A stretch of 64,000 bases of DNA from Psychroserpens sp. Hel_I_66 (lineage in GTDB: Bacteria; Bacteroidota; Bacteroidia; Flavobacteriales; Flavobacteriaceae), in NCBI RefSeq assembly GCF_000799465.1, contig NZ_JUGU01000001.1, positions 1,302,001 to 1,366,000 on the forward strand. Reading direction: 5' to 3'. This document shows positions 45,076 to 54,421 of the stretch, one piece after another (positions within the stretch are counted from its first letter, which is position 1; the number at the start of each line of letters is the position of its first letter). The notes beneath the pieces are model-generated. The model searched no databases and had not been told where the DNA came from. It saw nothing but the letters and a program-made list of their open reading frames with translations. A program made the translations under genes and the position numbers.

Positions 45076-46767
45076 TTATCTTACTAACTTTTTATATTTA
45101 ATTCTTTTTGGCATTAAATCTCCACCTAAACGTTTTTTCTTATTTTCTTCGTAATCTGAGAAACTACCCTCAAAAAAATATACCTGACTATTACCTTCAA
45201 ATGCTAAAATATGTGTACAAATTCTATCTAAAAACCATCTGTCGTGAGAAATAACCACTGCGCATCCAGCAAAATTTTCTAATCCTTCCTCTAAAGCTCT
45301 CAATGTATTCACATCAAGGTCATTGGTAGGTTCATCTAAAAGCAATACGTTGCCTTCCTCTTTAAGTGTCATTGCTAAATGTAAACGGTTGCGTTCTCCA
45401 CCTGAAAGCAATTTTACCGCTTTATTTTGTTCACTGCCAGAAAAATTAAATCGACTTAAGTATGCTCTGGAATTTACTTGCTTACCTCCCATCAAAACCA
45501 ATTCTTGACCATCACTAAAGTTTTGCCATATTGATTTTTCTGGATCTATATTAGAATGTTTTTGATCTACATACGCTAGTTTTGCTGTTTCACCAACTTT
45601 AAATTCCCCTTTATCTGGAGTTTCCTCACCCATGATCATTCTAAAAATTGTGGTTTTACCAGCACCATTTGGTCCTATAACCCCAACAATGCCTGCTTGT
45701 GGTAGATTGAAATTTAAATCTTCATAAAGTAATTTGTCGTCATACCCTTTACTTACACCTTTGGCTTCAATGACATTGGTTCCCAAACGTGGTCCATTTG
45801 GAATGTAAATTTCAAGTTTCTCATCCAATTGTTTTTGGTCTTGACTCATTAATTTATCGTAATTATTCAAACGTGCTTTTTGCTTAGTCTGGCGACCTTT
45901 TGCTCCTTGTCTTACCCACTCTAGCTCACGCTCTAATGTTTTTTGGCGTTTTGAAGCTGTTTTGCTTTCTTGAGCCATACGTTTAGATTTTTGATCTAAC
46001 CAAGATGAATAATTTCCTTTCCAAGGGATACCTTCACCTCTATCTAGCTCTAAAATCCAACCAGCAACGTTATCTAAAAAATATCTATCGTGAGTTACCG
46101 CAATGACAGTTCCTTTATATTGCGCCAAATGATGCTCTAACCAATGTACAGACTCTGCGTCTAAGTGGTTAGTAGGTTCATCTAATAATAAAACATCGGG
46201 TTCTTGAAGCAATAATCTACATAGTGCCACTCGACGACGCTCTCCACCAGATAATACTCCGATTTTTTTATCGCCATCTGGAGTACGTAACGCATCCATC
46301 GCTATTTCTAATTTGGTGTCAAGCTCCCAAGCATCTGCTGCATCAATTTGATCTTGTAGTACTGCTTGACGGTTCATTAGTTTTTCCATTTTATCTGGAT
46401 CGCTATAAACTTCCTCTAAACCAAATTGATCATTAATATTGTTATATTCATCTAGAATTGCTACTGTTTCCGCAGCACCTTCTCTTACAATTTCCATAAC
46501 TGTCTTATCGTCATCGAGCTTTGGCTCTTGTTCTAAATAACCAACCGTATATCCCGGAGAAAATACCACATCACCTTGATAATTTTTATCAACGCCTGCA
46601 ATAATCTTTAGTAAAGTTGATTTACCAGAACCGTTTAAACCAAGAATCCCAATTTTTGCTCCGTAAAAAAAGCTAAGATATATGTTTTTTAAAACAGGTG
46701 TTTGTGCACTTTGAAACGTCTTGGTCAAGCCAGACATTGAGAAAATTACTTTTTTATCGTCACTCAT
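45076..46767 (-). CDS. ettA: Energy-dependent translational throttle protein EttA (ABC-F)
   Basis: 563 aa, the normal length. Two ABC cassettes have Walker A GLNGSGKSTLL and GPNGAGKTTIF, signature LSGGERRR and LSGGERNR, and Walker B LLLDEPTNHLD and LLLDEPTNDLD. The linker between them carries the charged helices of the P-site tRNA-interaction motif. There are no membrane helices. EttA binds the ribosomal E-site and gates the first elongation step according to the ATP/ADP ratio. It is transcribed alone. Confidence 0.95.
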   Translation of the reverse strand: MSDDKKVIFSMSGLTKTFQSAQTPVLKNIYLSFFYGAKIGILGLNGSGKSTLLKIIAGVDKNYQGDVVFSPGYTVGYLEQEPKLDDDKTVMEIVREGAAETVAILDEYNNINDQFGLEEVYSDPDKMEKLMNRQAVLQDQIDAADAWELDTKLEIAMDALRTPDGDKKIGVLSGGERRRVALCRLLLQEPDVLLLDEPTNHLDAESVHWLEHHLAQYKGTVIAVTHDRYFLDNVAGWILELDRGEGIPWKGNYSSWLDQKSKRMAQESKTASKRQKTLERELEWVRQGAKGRQTKQKARLNNYDKLMSQDQKQLDEKLEIYIPNGPRLGTNVIEAKGVSKGYDDKLLYEDLNFNLPQAGIVGVIGPNGAGKTTIFRMIMGEETPDKGEFKVGETAKLAYVDQKHSNIDPEKSIWQNFSDGQELVLMGGKQVNSRAYLSRFNFSGSEQNKAVKLLSGGERNRLHLAMTLKEEGNVLLLDEPTNDLDVNTLRALEEGLENFAGCAVVISHDRWFLDRICTHILAFEGNSQVYFFEGSFSDYEENKKKRLGGDLMPKRIKYKKLVR

Positions 46768-46972
46768 TTTATATAAGTTGTTTAATTGTTTTTTATTAAT
46801 TTGTTAAGTTGAGGAATGATATGATAATTGTTTAGCCATTTCCAGATATTTTAAAAAGCCCACAGTACATTAAATTGCAATGAGAGATTATATATATTTT
46901 TATTCCGAAGTACACCTAAAGAATTTTAATATCTAGAACTGTTGAAATAGCAAACTAAGTTTAAGAGTTTAC

Positions 46973-47155
46973 CTAAACGCGTCCTTTTAAAGCATTGAAT
47001 ACCCATGCTATGCAAAAAAAACCAACACCTACAGCTGCAAAACCGTATCCTGCGACTTCGTAATATCTAAAAGCACCTAAAGCAATAAGTCCTAATCCTA
47101 CAATAATCATTATTGTGGTAGCCCAAGCTAACACTGTGTTTTTGTTCATTGCCAT
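46973..47155 (-). CDS. CAL67264-like small membrane protein
   Basis: 60 aa with two membrane helices (about 8-30, VLAWATTIMIIVGLGLIALGAF, and 34-55, GYGFAAVGVGFFCIAWVF). MNKNTVLAWATTIMIIVGLG matches a Bacteroidota family I remember as CAL67264. The second ATG at codon 3 may also be used. The function is unknown. It lies 205 bases from the ettA start, in front of the pirin terminator. Confidence 0.7.
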   Translation of the reverse strand: MAMNKNTVLAWATTIMIIVGLGLIALGAFRYYEVAGYGFAAVGVGFFCIAWVFNALKGRV

Positions 47156-47205
47156 AATTAATTAATTTTTAAGGGAAATACAAATATCGTATTTTTTAAA
47201 CAAAA

Positions 47206-47232
47206 AAAAGCATTCCGTTACAGAATGCTTTT
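47206..47232 (-). terminator. Terminator after the pirin gene
   Basis: AAAAGCATTC and GAATGCTTTT pair around CGTTACA; on the minus strand the hairpin is followed by a run of eight T. Confidence 0.9.
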
Positions 47233-47256
47233 GCTATTAATCAAAATTAAAGGGGA

Positions 47257-47976
47257 TTAATTCATAGGGACTTCTATTAATAACAATTCGGTTTCTTGAT
47301 GAGCTGCAATTAAAAAATCTTTTACTTCGGAAATTCCAATAGCATCACGAGTTTCTAATTTATGTTCACCTACCGTAATATCTCCACTTATTACTAAGAT
47401 GTAAACTCCATGATTTTCAGATTTTAGTGCGTAATCAAGTGTTTTTTCGCGATCTAAATCCAATCTAGATAATTTAGCGTCTTGATGAATTTGCAAAGCG
47501 CTACTTGTATCCTCATCGATTGATGTCACTAAAGTTTGTAATTTGTTTTTTCTTTCTGAAGCACTAAAATGTTTTTGACCGTAACGCGCTTCAACATTCC
47601 TTTTATTCGGAACAATCCAAATTTGAAATAAACTTAAATATGTATCATTTGAACCATTAATCTCAGAGTGTTGCACGCCTTGACCTGCAGACATTATTTG
47701 CACTTCCCCAACATTTACTTCCTGCCATTCGTTATGCATAGAATCTCTGTGTTTTAATACTCCAGATAATGGGATCGTAATGATTTCCATATTATCATGA
47801 GGATGCGTACCAAAACCCATCTTTGGTGCAATCGTATCGTCATTTAAGACGCGTAGTGCTCCAAAATTCATGTTATTTTCATCATAATAATTCGCAAAAC
47901 TAAACGAGTGGTTAGCTTGTAGCCAACCATGATTTGCAAAACCTCTTTCTCCTGCCCTTGTTATAGTTGTTTTCAT
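47257..47976 (-). CDS. Pirin family protein (YhhW-like)
   Basis: 239 aa with a bicupin fold. HPHDNMEIITIPLSG carries the metal-binding histidines and glutamate, and SAGQGVQHSE the fourth ligand. Some relatives are quercetin 2,3-dioxygenases and others bind regulators; the natural role is uncertain. It lies beside genes for a MarR regulator, a GNAT protein and a flavin reductase, an association that suggests response to quinone or electrophile stress. Confidence 0.87.
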   Translation of the reverse strand: MKTTITRAGERGFANHGWLQANHSFSFANYYDENNMNFGALRVLNDDTIAPKMGFGTHPHDNMEIITIPLSGVLKHRDSMHNEWQEVNVGEVQIMSAGQGVQHSEINGSNDTYLSLFQIWIVPNKRNVEARYGQKHFSASERKNKLQTLVTSIDEDTSSALQIHQDAKLSRLDLDREKTLDYALKSENHGVYILVISGDITVGEHKLETRDAIGISEVKDFLIAAHQETELLLIEVPMN

Positions 47977-48018
47977 AATGTTTCTATAATTGATATTATT
48001 TTTTTGAAATTTTAAATG

Positions 48019-48456
48019 TTAACGCATCTTATCTAGCAAATCACTTAATTGCTCCGCTTCTTCTTCATTTAAATTTTTAAGTAAGTCATTGTTCATATTA
48101 TTAGGAATTGATGACAATAAATCTCTTCCCTCTTTAGTTATGGCAATTTTAACAACGCGTCTGTCATGCTGTGATGGTAACCTTTCAATTAGGTTTTTAG
48201 CGCAAAGTTTATCCATTAATCGTGTAGCATTGGGTGAGCGCTCCAACATTCTATCCTTAATCGTTTGGACATTGAGTGCCTCATCTGCTCCTCTCAAAAT
48301 TCTAAGAATATTGTACTGCTGAGGGGAAATGCCAAAATCTTTAAAAAACTCGTTTTGACAACTTGTGATCCAATTTGCAGTGTAAATAATATTAAGCAAT
48401 GCCTTGATTCTATTATTCTCGAATTTTGAATTGATATCCCTTGCTAAATCACCCAT
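48019..48456 (-). CDS. MarR family transcriptional regulator
   Basis: 145 aa winged helix-turn-helix. FFKDFGISPQQYNILRILRG and the wing LPSQHDRRVVKIAITKEG are clear family marks. No redox cysteine is present at the position used by OhrR, apart from one in the helix near residue 32 (SCQNEFF). It probably represses the pirin and reductase genes next to it in response to a small phenolic or quinone ligand. Confidence 0.88.
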   Translation of the reverse strand: MGDLARDINSKFENNRIKALLNIIYTANWITSCQNEFFKDFGISPQQYNILRILRGADEALNVQTIKDRMLERSPNATRLMDKLCAKNLIERLPSQHDRRVVKIAITKEGRDLLSSIPNNMNNDLLKNLNEEEAEQLSDLLDKMR

Positions 48457-48496
48457 TTTATGTAATTATTTTATAATAATTTTTAAAACTAAAATT

Positions 48497-48778
48497 CTAA
48501 GCTCTCAAATCATTGTATTTAGAATTTTCACTAAAAACCTTATCTACATAAGGACAGCTTGGTATGGCTTTGAGATTATTAGTTCGCATAAATTGCGCAG
48601 ACTTTTCAATTAATTTCAATCCCAAGTCCTTGCCTCTATACGATTTGTCTATTAAAGTATGATTGATATCAATGGTGTGGTCATCTACAACTATGTAAGT
48701 CATTTCTCCTATTTCCTTTCCATTTTCTTCTAAAAAGAATTTTCCTTCTCCATCTAATTGTTTGTGTTTGACTTCCAT
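48497..48778 (-). CDS. Small GNAT-like N-acetyltransferase (YjdJ type)
   Basis: 93 aa starting at the ATG at 48776-48778 (MEVKHKQLDGEGKFF); a longer frame from 48814 overlaps the flavin reductase gene. YRGKDLGLKLIEKSAQFMRTNNLKAIPSCPYVDKVF is typical of the minimal single-domain GNAT fold with a cysteine. The substrate is unknown. It starts 1 nt from the stop of the gene upstream, indicating translational coupling. Confidence 0.83.
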   Translation of the reverse strand: MEVKHKQLDGEGKFFLEENGKEIGEMTYIVVDDHTIDINHTLIDKSYRGKDLGLKLIEKSAQFMRTNNLKAIPSCPYVDKVFSENSKYNDLRA

Positions 48779-48779
48779 T

Positions 48780-49310
48780 TTATAGGCTTTTTTCAAATTT
48801 TTTAACTTCAGCAATAAGCTCGTCGTTAAGATCTTTGTTTACTATTTTTCCTTCGGAAAAATTATCACCAAAAGATGGTAATGAAAATTTACCTACAATA
48901 TTGGCATCATGAAATGGAAAGCGATCCATCGCAATACCTAAAACCGATTGTCCACCTCGTGCTCCAGGAGAGGTTGCCATCAACAAAATGGACTTATTAA
49001 AGAATGTTTTAGTTTCGATTCTCGACATCCAATCAAATAAATTTTTAAATACCGATGTATAGGCACCGTTGTATTCTGCCAATGATAATACTATACCGTC
49101 CGTTTCCTTAATATGCTTTAAAAACTTTTTAGCATTTTCTGGAATACCTTCTTTTTCCTCTAATTGCTTACTGTACATTGGTAATTCAAAATCGTTAAGA
49201 TCTAAAATAGAAACATTTACATTACAAACTAAAGTAGATGTGTAAACTGCTAATTGTTTGTTTATTGAATCTGTGCTGTTGCTTCCAGCGAATGCTATAA
49301 TGTTTTTCAT
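48780..49310 (-). CDS. NADPH-dependent FMN reductase-type flavoprotein
   Basis: 176 aa flavodoxin-like fold. MKNIIAFAGSNSTDSINKQLA is the FMN phosphate loop, and SLAEYNGAYTSVFKNLFDWMSR and ATSPGARGGQSVLGI are family motifs. It reduces FMN, quinones or azo compounds with NAD(P)H. It leads a minus-strand group with the GNAT, MarR and pirin genes. Confidence 0.9.
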   Translation of the reverse strand: MKNIIAFAGSNSTDSINKQLAVYTSTLVCNVNVSILDLNDFELPMYSKQLEEKEGIPENAKKFLKHIKETDGIVLSLAEYNGAYTSVFKNLFDWMSRIETKTFFNKSILLMATSPGARGGQSVLGIAMDRFPFHDANIVGKFSLPSFGDNFSEGKIVNKDLNDELIAEVKKFEKSL

Positions 49311-49451
49311 CTTATGTTTTTTTGTTATTCAAATATACTCAAATAAATTATATATTCCTAGGTAAATATTTCCATGTAATTAATTTTAACAAAACATTCA
49401 CTTTCTTAACATAAATTGGTTTTGTAAATTCGTAGGAAATTAAAAGACCTT

Positions 49452-51080
49452 ATGGATTTAAACTTCAACAAAAACGAAGATCACAATAAACTACTTCTTT
49501 CAGACTTAAAAAAACGTTTGGCAAAGGTAAAATTAGGAGGCGGAGAAAAACGTATCGAAAAACATCACGCCAAAGGTAAAATGACTGCCAGAGAACGTGT
49601 AAATTTCTTATTGGACTCTAAAAAGCCATCTATAGAAATTGGAGCGTTTGCTGGAGAAGACATGTATGAGGAGCATGGAGGCTGTCCTTCTGGAGGTGTT
49701 GTTGTAAAGATGGGTTATGTGTCAGGCAAGCAATGTATTGTTGTCGCCAATGATGCTACTGTAAAAGCTGGTGCCTGGTTCCCTATCACTGGCAAGAAAA
49801 ATTTGCGTGCACAAGAAATTTCTATAGAAAATAGATTACCAATTATATACTTGGTGGATTCTGCAGGTGTGTATTTACCAATGCAAGATGAAATTTTCCC
49901 AGACAAAGAACATTTTGGTCGCATTTTTAGAAATAATGCAGTCATGAGCAGCATGGGAATTACACAAATTGCTGCAGTAATGGGAAGTTGCGTTGCTGGC
50001 GGAGCGTATTTACCAATCATGAGTGACGAAGCTTTAATCGTAGATAAAACAGGAAGTATTTTTCTAGCAGGAAGTTATTTAGTGAAGGCTGCCATTGGGG
50101 AAACCATAGATAATGAAACTTTAGGAGGTGCGACAACACACTGCGAAATTTCTGGAGTGACCGATTATAAAGCAAAAGATGACAAGGATGCTCTGGAAAC
50201 CATCCAGCGCTTAATGGATAAAATTGGTGATTATGATAAAGCTGGATTCAATCGAGCTGTATCAAAAAAACCTACAGAAAATCCTGATGATATCTTCGGA
50301 ATCTTGCCAAGATCACGTGCAGATCAATACGATATGAAAGAAATTATCAAACGACTAGTTGACAACAGTGAGTTTGACGAATATAAAGAAGGCTACGGAA
50401 AAACAATCATCACAGCCTACGCAAGAATTGATGGTTGGGCAGTTGGTATTGTTGCCAACCAACGAAAATTGGTGAAGACCAAAAAGGGAGAAATGCAGTT
50501 TGGTGGTGTCATCTATAATGATAGTGCAGACAAGGCAACACGCTTTATTGCTAATTGCAACCAAAAGAAAATCCCTTTGGTCTTTTTACAGGATGTTACA
50601 GGTTTTATGGTTGGTAGTAAATCTGAACATGGTGGTATCATTAAAGATGGTGCAAAAATGGTGAATGCGGTGAGTAATTCCGTAGTTCCAAAATTTACTA
50701 TTATCCTCGGAAACAGTTACGGAGCAGGAAATTACGCCATGTGCGGAAAAGCTTACGACCCTAGATTAATCGCTGCTTGGCCAAGCGCAGAACTTGCGGT
50801 GATGAGCGGGAATTCCGCAGCAAAAGTATTATTGCAGATTGAAAAAGCATCGCTTCTTAAAAGAGGAGAAAAAATTACCGAAGCCAAAGAAAAAGAGCTT
50901 TTCGATAAAATCAAAAATAGATACGATAACCAAGTATCACCATATTATGCTGCAGCTCGCATTTGGACGGATGCTATTATTGATCCATTAGAAACCAGAA
51001 CATGGATTAGTATGGGTATAGAAGCTGCAGACCACGCTCCTATTGAGAAAAAATTTAATATGGGCGTTTTACAGGTATAA
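49452..51080 (+). CDS. Acyl-CoA carboxylase beta subunit (methylcrotonyl-CoA type)
   Basis: 542 aa carboxyltransferase with two crotonase-like halves. KHHAKGKMTARERVNFLLD is the family start, and GSCVAGGAYLPIMSDEALIV and GNSYGAGNYAMCGKAYDPRLIAAWP mark the acyl-CoA and biotin sites. The close match to methylcrotonyl-CoA carboxylase beta, acting in leucine degradation, is clearer than to propionyl-CoA carboxylase. The biotin carboxylase alpha subunit is not adjacent, so it must lie elsewhere. The MFS gene begins 1 nt after the stop. Confidence 0.85.
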   Translation: MDLNFNKNEDHNKLLLSDLKKRLAKVKLGGGEKRIEKHHAKGKMTARERVNFLLDSKKPSIEIGAFAGEDMYEEHGGCPSGGVVVKMGYVSGKQCIVVANDATVKAGAWFPITGKKNLRAQEISIENRLPIIYLVDSAGVYLPMQDEIFPDKEHFGRIFRNNAVMSSMGITQIAAVMGSCVAGGAYLPIMSDEALIVDKTGSIFLAGSYLVKAAIGETIDNETLGGATTHCEISGVTDYKAKDDKDALETIQRLMDKIGDYDKAGFNRAVSKKPTENPDDIFGILPRSRADQYDMKEIIKRLVDNSEFDEYKEGYGKTIITAYARIDGWAVGIVANQRKLVKTKKGEMQFGGVIYNDSADKATRFIANCNQKKIPLVFLQDVTGFMVGSKSEHGGIIKDGAKMVNAVSNSVVPKFTIILGNSYGAGNYAMCGKAYDPRLIAAWPSAELAVMSGNSAAKVLLQIEKASLLKRGEKITEAKEKELFDKIKNRYDNQVSPYYAAARIWTDAIIDPLETRTWISMGIEAADHAPIEKKFNMGVLQV

Positions 51081-51081
51081 C

Positions 51082-52380
51082 ATGTCTCAACAGAAAAGCA
51101 CCTCTTCAGTTTTTACGATCATCTTGCTCATATTAGCTGGAGAAGCTGTTTTCATTTTACCTTTTGTACTCGTTAGAATTTTTAGAACCACATTTTTAGA
51201 ATCTTTCGCCATTACACAAACAGAATTGGGAAGTTGTTTTTCTGTTTACGGTCTCGTTGCGTTGTTTTCTTATTTGTTTGGTGGTCCATTGGCAGATAAA
51301 TTTCGTCCGCATGTATTAATGTCTATCGCTTTGATGCTCACTGCGGTTGGCGGGTTTTATTTGGCGTCTTATCCATCGTTAGCCAAACTTCATTTACTTT
51401 ATGGGTTTTGGGGATTCACCACTATTTTTCTCTTTTGGGCTGCCATGATTAAAGCTACCAGGATTTGGGGAGGAGAGAGCAAACAAGGTATCGCATTTGG
51501 ATTTTTAGACGGTGGACGGGGTTTGGTGGCAGCACTATTTGGATCGGTTGGTGTGTTTATTTTTTCAGCATTTATAACCAAAGATATTGAGCTTACATCT
51601 ATTTTAGAGCGAAAAGAAGCTTTCAAAGAGGTCATTACCTACACGTCAATTGCAGTTTCTATAGTTGCAATTCTTGTATTCTTTTTTCTTCGGAAATTAG
51701 ATGCTTCCGAAGAAAAAAATCTTAAAACTAAAATCGGAAAATCAAAATTACTTACTCTAGAAAATTTTAAAATGGTCATGCAGTTTAAAGCTGTTTGGCT
51801 TTTGATGGTCATTATTTTATGCGCTTATTTTGGATATAAAATGACAGATCTCTTTAGCCAATATGCAGAAGATGTTATGAATTATAATAAAATTGAAGCT
51901 GCAAAAGTAGGCACTTCGCTTTTGTATATGAGACCAATTATAGGTGTTGTCATTGGCTTGATGGCAGATCGTACCCGAGCATCACTTTGGATTGTTATTG
52001 GGTTTTTATTGATGGTTATAACCAGTTCTATTTTTGCAAGCGGAATTATCAATGACAGTTCTACTCTTTTATTTATAACCTCCATAGGCACGATGGCTCT
52101 TGGCGTTTATTCTGCAAGGGTTCTATATTTTGCAACTTTAGAAGAAGCTAAAATCCCGTTGGCAGCAACAGGAACAGCGGTTGGTTTTATCTCAATCATA
52201 GGTTATACACCAGATATCTTTGCTGGACCGCTAATGGGTTATTTTCTGGATGCCAACCCTGGAGCAGTTGGATTAGAAAACGTTTTTGGTGTGATGACCT
52301 TATTTTCGGTTATTGGATTAATAGCATCTTTTTGGTTTTATAGACACTCTAAATCAATATTATTAAAAACTAAGATTTAA
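51082..52380 (+). CDS. Major facilitator superfamily transporter
   Basis: 432 aa from the ATG at 51082 (MSQQKSTSSVFTIILLILAG); the longer frame overlaps the carboxylase gene. Twelve membrane helices are expected. The loop between helices 2 and 3 is GGPLADKFRPHVLMS, close to the A-like MFS motif. It follows the carboxylase gene directly, so the transported compound may be related to leucine or fatty-acid metabolism; that is inference. Its 3' end overlaps menE by 11 bases on the other strand. Confidence 0.85.
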   Translation: MSQQKSTSSVFTIILLILAGEAVFILPFVLVRIFRTTFLESFAITQTELGSCFSVYGLVALFSYLFGGPLADKFRPHVLMSIALMLTAVGGFYLASYPSLAKLHLLYGFWGFTTIFLFWAAMIKATRIWGGESKQGIAFGFLDGGRGLVAALFGSVGVFIFSAFITKDIELTSILERKEAFKEVITYTSIAVSIVAILVFFFLRKLDASEEKNLKTKIGKSKLLTLENFKMVMQFKAVWLLMVIILCAYFGYKMTDLFSQYAEDVMNYNKIEAAKVGTSLLYMRPIIGVVIGLMADRTRASLWIVIGFLLMVITSSIFASGIINDSSTLLFITSIGTMALGVYSARVLYFATLEEAKIPLAATGTAVGFISIIGYTPDIFAGPLMGYFLDANPGAVGLENVFGVMTLFSVIGLIASFWFYRHSKSILLKTKI

Positions 52381-53431
52381 TTTTTTCCAAAGTCTTTTTA
52401 CGCTGGATTTTACCGGTCTCTGTCATCACGAATTGAGGAACTGGATATATCTTCTTCGGAATTTCAAATTTTCCTAATCCCTTAAAAATAGCTTTATCTA
52501 AATTAGCCTCTTCTGCTTCTAAGATTAGAATGAGTTGCTGCCCCAGGTTTTCATCAGCTTCCGAAGTTATAAAAAATTGCTCCTTGATTTTTCCTTTTAA
52601 CTGCTCTTCAATTTGCTCTGGAAACAATTTTAATCCACCAGAATTGATGACATTATCTATGCGACCAAGCCACTCAAATTCTGTTTCTGAATGCAATTTA
52701 ACAATATCATTAGTGACAATTTTGTTAGGTGCCACTTTTGGAGCATCGATTACCAAACACCCTCTTTCGTCTTGAGATATTTTTACATCTGGCAATACTT
52801 TAAAGTAAGACTTCTTATTTAAGTCATTTAATGGCTTTAAAGCAATATGCGTGGCAGTTTCGGTCATGCCATAAGTTGCATAGACCTTAGTGTTTAGGGA
52901 TTGTGTAGATGCTATCAAATCTGAAGAAACAGTAGAACCTCCTACAATCATAATATCAACATTGTGCAAATAGGTCAATGTAGATTTCAATTGCATTGGC
53001 AGCATGGCACAAAACCTATATTTTTTTTCATAATCAAAAACAGGACGTGATGCAGGCTCAACCAAATCAACCTCAAGACCTAATATTAAGGCTCTAATTA
53101 ACATCATTTTACCAGCAATATAGTTTGTTGGCAAACAATGAAGTGATGTATCTCCAAGTTGTAATTGCAAATAATTACCAGTAGCAATTGAAGAATTCAC
53201 CATGGCTTGTTTGCTTAGTTTTATTTTTTTAGGTTTACCCGTAGATCCAGACGTTTGCGCAAATATATAGTCTTTCTCATCCAACCAGTCTAATAGAAAA
53301 TTACCAGTGATTTTTTCATAAGGCTCTCCTTCTTTAACTAAGCTGTAGGCTACTTCTTTTAATTCTTCGTGATCAAAATTTGTACCGTTGAGTTTAAATT
53401 TTGAATGTACTTTATTGTGAGTTGGTGTCAT
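52370..53431 (-). CDS. menE: o-Succinylbenzoate-CoA ligase, short form
   Basis: 353 aa. The AMP-binding P-loop FAQTSGSTGKPKKIKLS and the adenylation motifs YGMTETATHIA and WLGRIDNVINSGG are present, and the C-terminal IQRKKT carries the lid lysine. The N-terminus is shorter than in most ANL ligases (about 450-500 aa), typical of Bacteroidota MenE. It activates o-succinylbenzoate with CoA in menaquinone synthesis. Its 3' end overlaps the convergent MFS gene by 11 bases. It follows the CPBP gene in the men cluster. Confidence 0.88.
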   Translation of the reverse strand: MTPTHNKVHSKFKLNGTNFDHEELKEVAYSLVKEGEPYEKITGNFLLDWLDEKDYIFAQTSGSTGKPKKIKLSKQAMVNSSIATGNYLQLQLGDTSLHCLPTNYIAGKMMLIRALILGLEVDLVEPASRPVFDYEKKYRFCAMLPMQLKSTLTYLHNVDIMIVGGSTVSSDLIASTQSLNTKVYATYGMTETATHIALKPLNDLNKKSYFKVLPDVKISQDERGCLVIDAPKVAPNKIVTNDIVKLHSETEFEWLGRIDNVINSGGLKLFPEQIEEQLKGKIKEQFFITSEADENLGQQLILILEAEEANLDKAIFKGLGKFEIPKKIYPVPQFVMTETGKIQRKKTLEKIKS

Positions 53432-53451
53432 AAAATTTCAGCTTAATTAAA

Positions 53452-54411
53452 TTATTCTCCAATGATTTTATAGTCTTCTGTTGGTGGCTCATGAATGTCA
53501 CCAAACAATTTTTCTTTCCAGTTTTTCCATTTATATACTTTAGCAAAAACAAATAAAATAATTGGAAAAATTATAAATACCGGTAACACCATATCTATAA
53601 ATTCTAAACTAGGCTCTGCTGTATCTTTTAGAATAGAATGGGTTTGAAATGCAGTCCAGTCTGAAGTTACCAACAAAGCAGTGAACAAATTATTTGCTGC
53701 GTGAAAACCTAAAGCGAGCTCTGTGCCCTCATCCATTAAGGTCATGATCCCTAAAAATAAACCAGTACCTATGTAATAGACCAATAACGAATAACCTAGT
53801 TTTTCAATTTCTGGATTTGCAATATGTAATAGTCCAAAAATAAGTGAAGTCATTAGCAATGGAAACCATCTGTTTTTTGCAAGCATACCAAAGCCTTGCA
53901 TCAAATAACCTCTAAATAAATACTCCTCTAAACTTGTTTGGATTGGAATTAGGGCAATTGCTATTATAGCTAAAATTAGAAAACGCTGAGGCTCAAAATT
54001 GAACTCATAATTTTCTGGGGACAGATAAAAATAATCTACTAAAACAAGACTAGATGAGATAATTCCCCAAAATACGAATGCAAACATGATACGTTTCCAA
54101 TCGAGTTTTGGTCGGGAAGTTGCAATACTAACCATCTTTTGGTTGTGTAAGGTTCTTACCGCGATCCATAAGCCAACAAATGCCATCACAAAGGAAATGA
54201 GCATTAAAAACAAGAAGAGATTAGAATCTAAAAGTGCATACATTGTTGCTTCACTCACATTTTCAAGATTGCCTCCTTGTTCTATAGTTTTATAAACGAC
54301 AGCTCCCAATAAAGGAAGTTGCCCTATAACTGCAGCGATAAAAACAATCAAAGAACCTACTAAATACCTCCAAAAATCATGTTGCGCTTTAAAAGCTTGT
54401 GCTATAAACAT
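53452..54411 (-). CDS. CPBP family intramembrane metalloprotease
   Basis: 319 aa from the ATG at 54409-54411 (MFIAQAFKAQHDFWRYLVG); the longer frame overlaps menC. About eight membrane helices are present. The CAAX/Abi motifs are SLEEYLFRGYL (EExxxR), FGLLHIANP (FxxxH) and GFHAANNLF. Related proteins process prenylated or peptide substrates within the membrane; here the substrate is unknown. It lies between menC and menE, transcribed with both. Confidence 0.87.
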   Translation of the reverse strand: MFIAQAFKAQHDFWRYLVGSLIVFIAAVIGQLPLLGAVVYKTIEQGGNLENVSEATMYALLDSNLFLFLMLISFVMAFVGLWIAVRTLHNQKMVSIATSRPKLDWKRIMFAFVFWGIISSSLVLVDYFYLSPENYEFNFEPQRFLILAIIAIALIPIQTSLEEYLFRGYLMQGFGMLAKNRWFPLLMTSLIFGLLHIANPEIEKLGYSLLVYYIGTGLFLGIMTLMDEGTELALGFHAANNLFTALLVTSDWTAFQTHSILKDTAEPSLEFIDMVLPVFIIFPIILFVFAKVYKWKNWKEKLFGDIHEPPTEDYKIIGE

Positions 54412-54421
54412 AGTCGTAATT

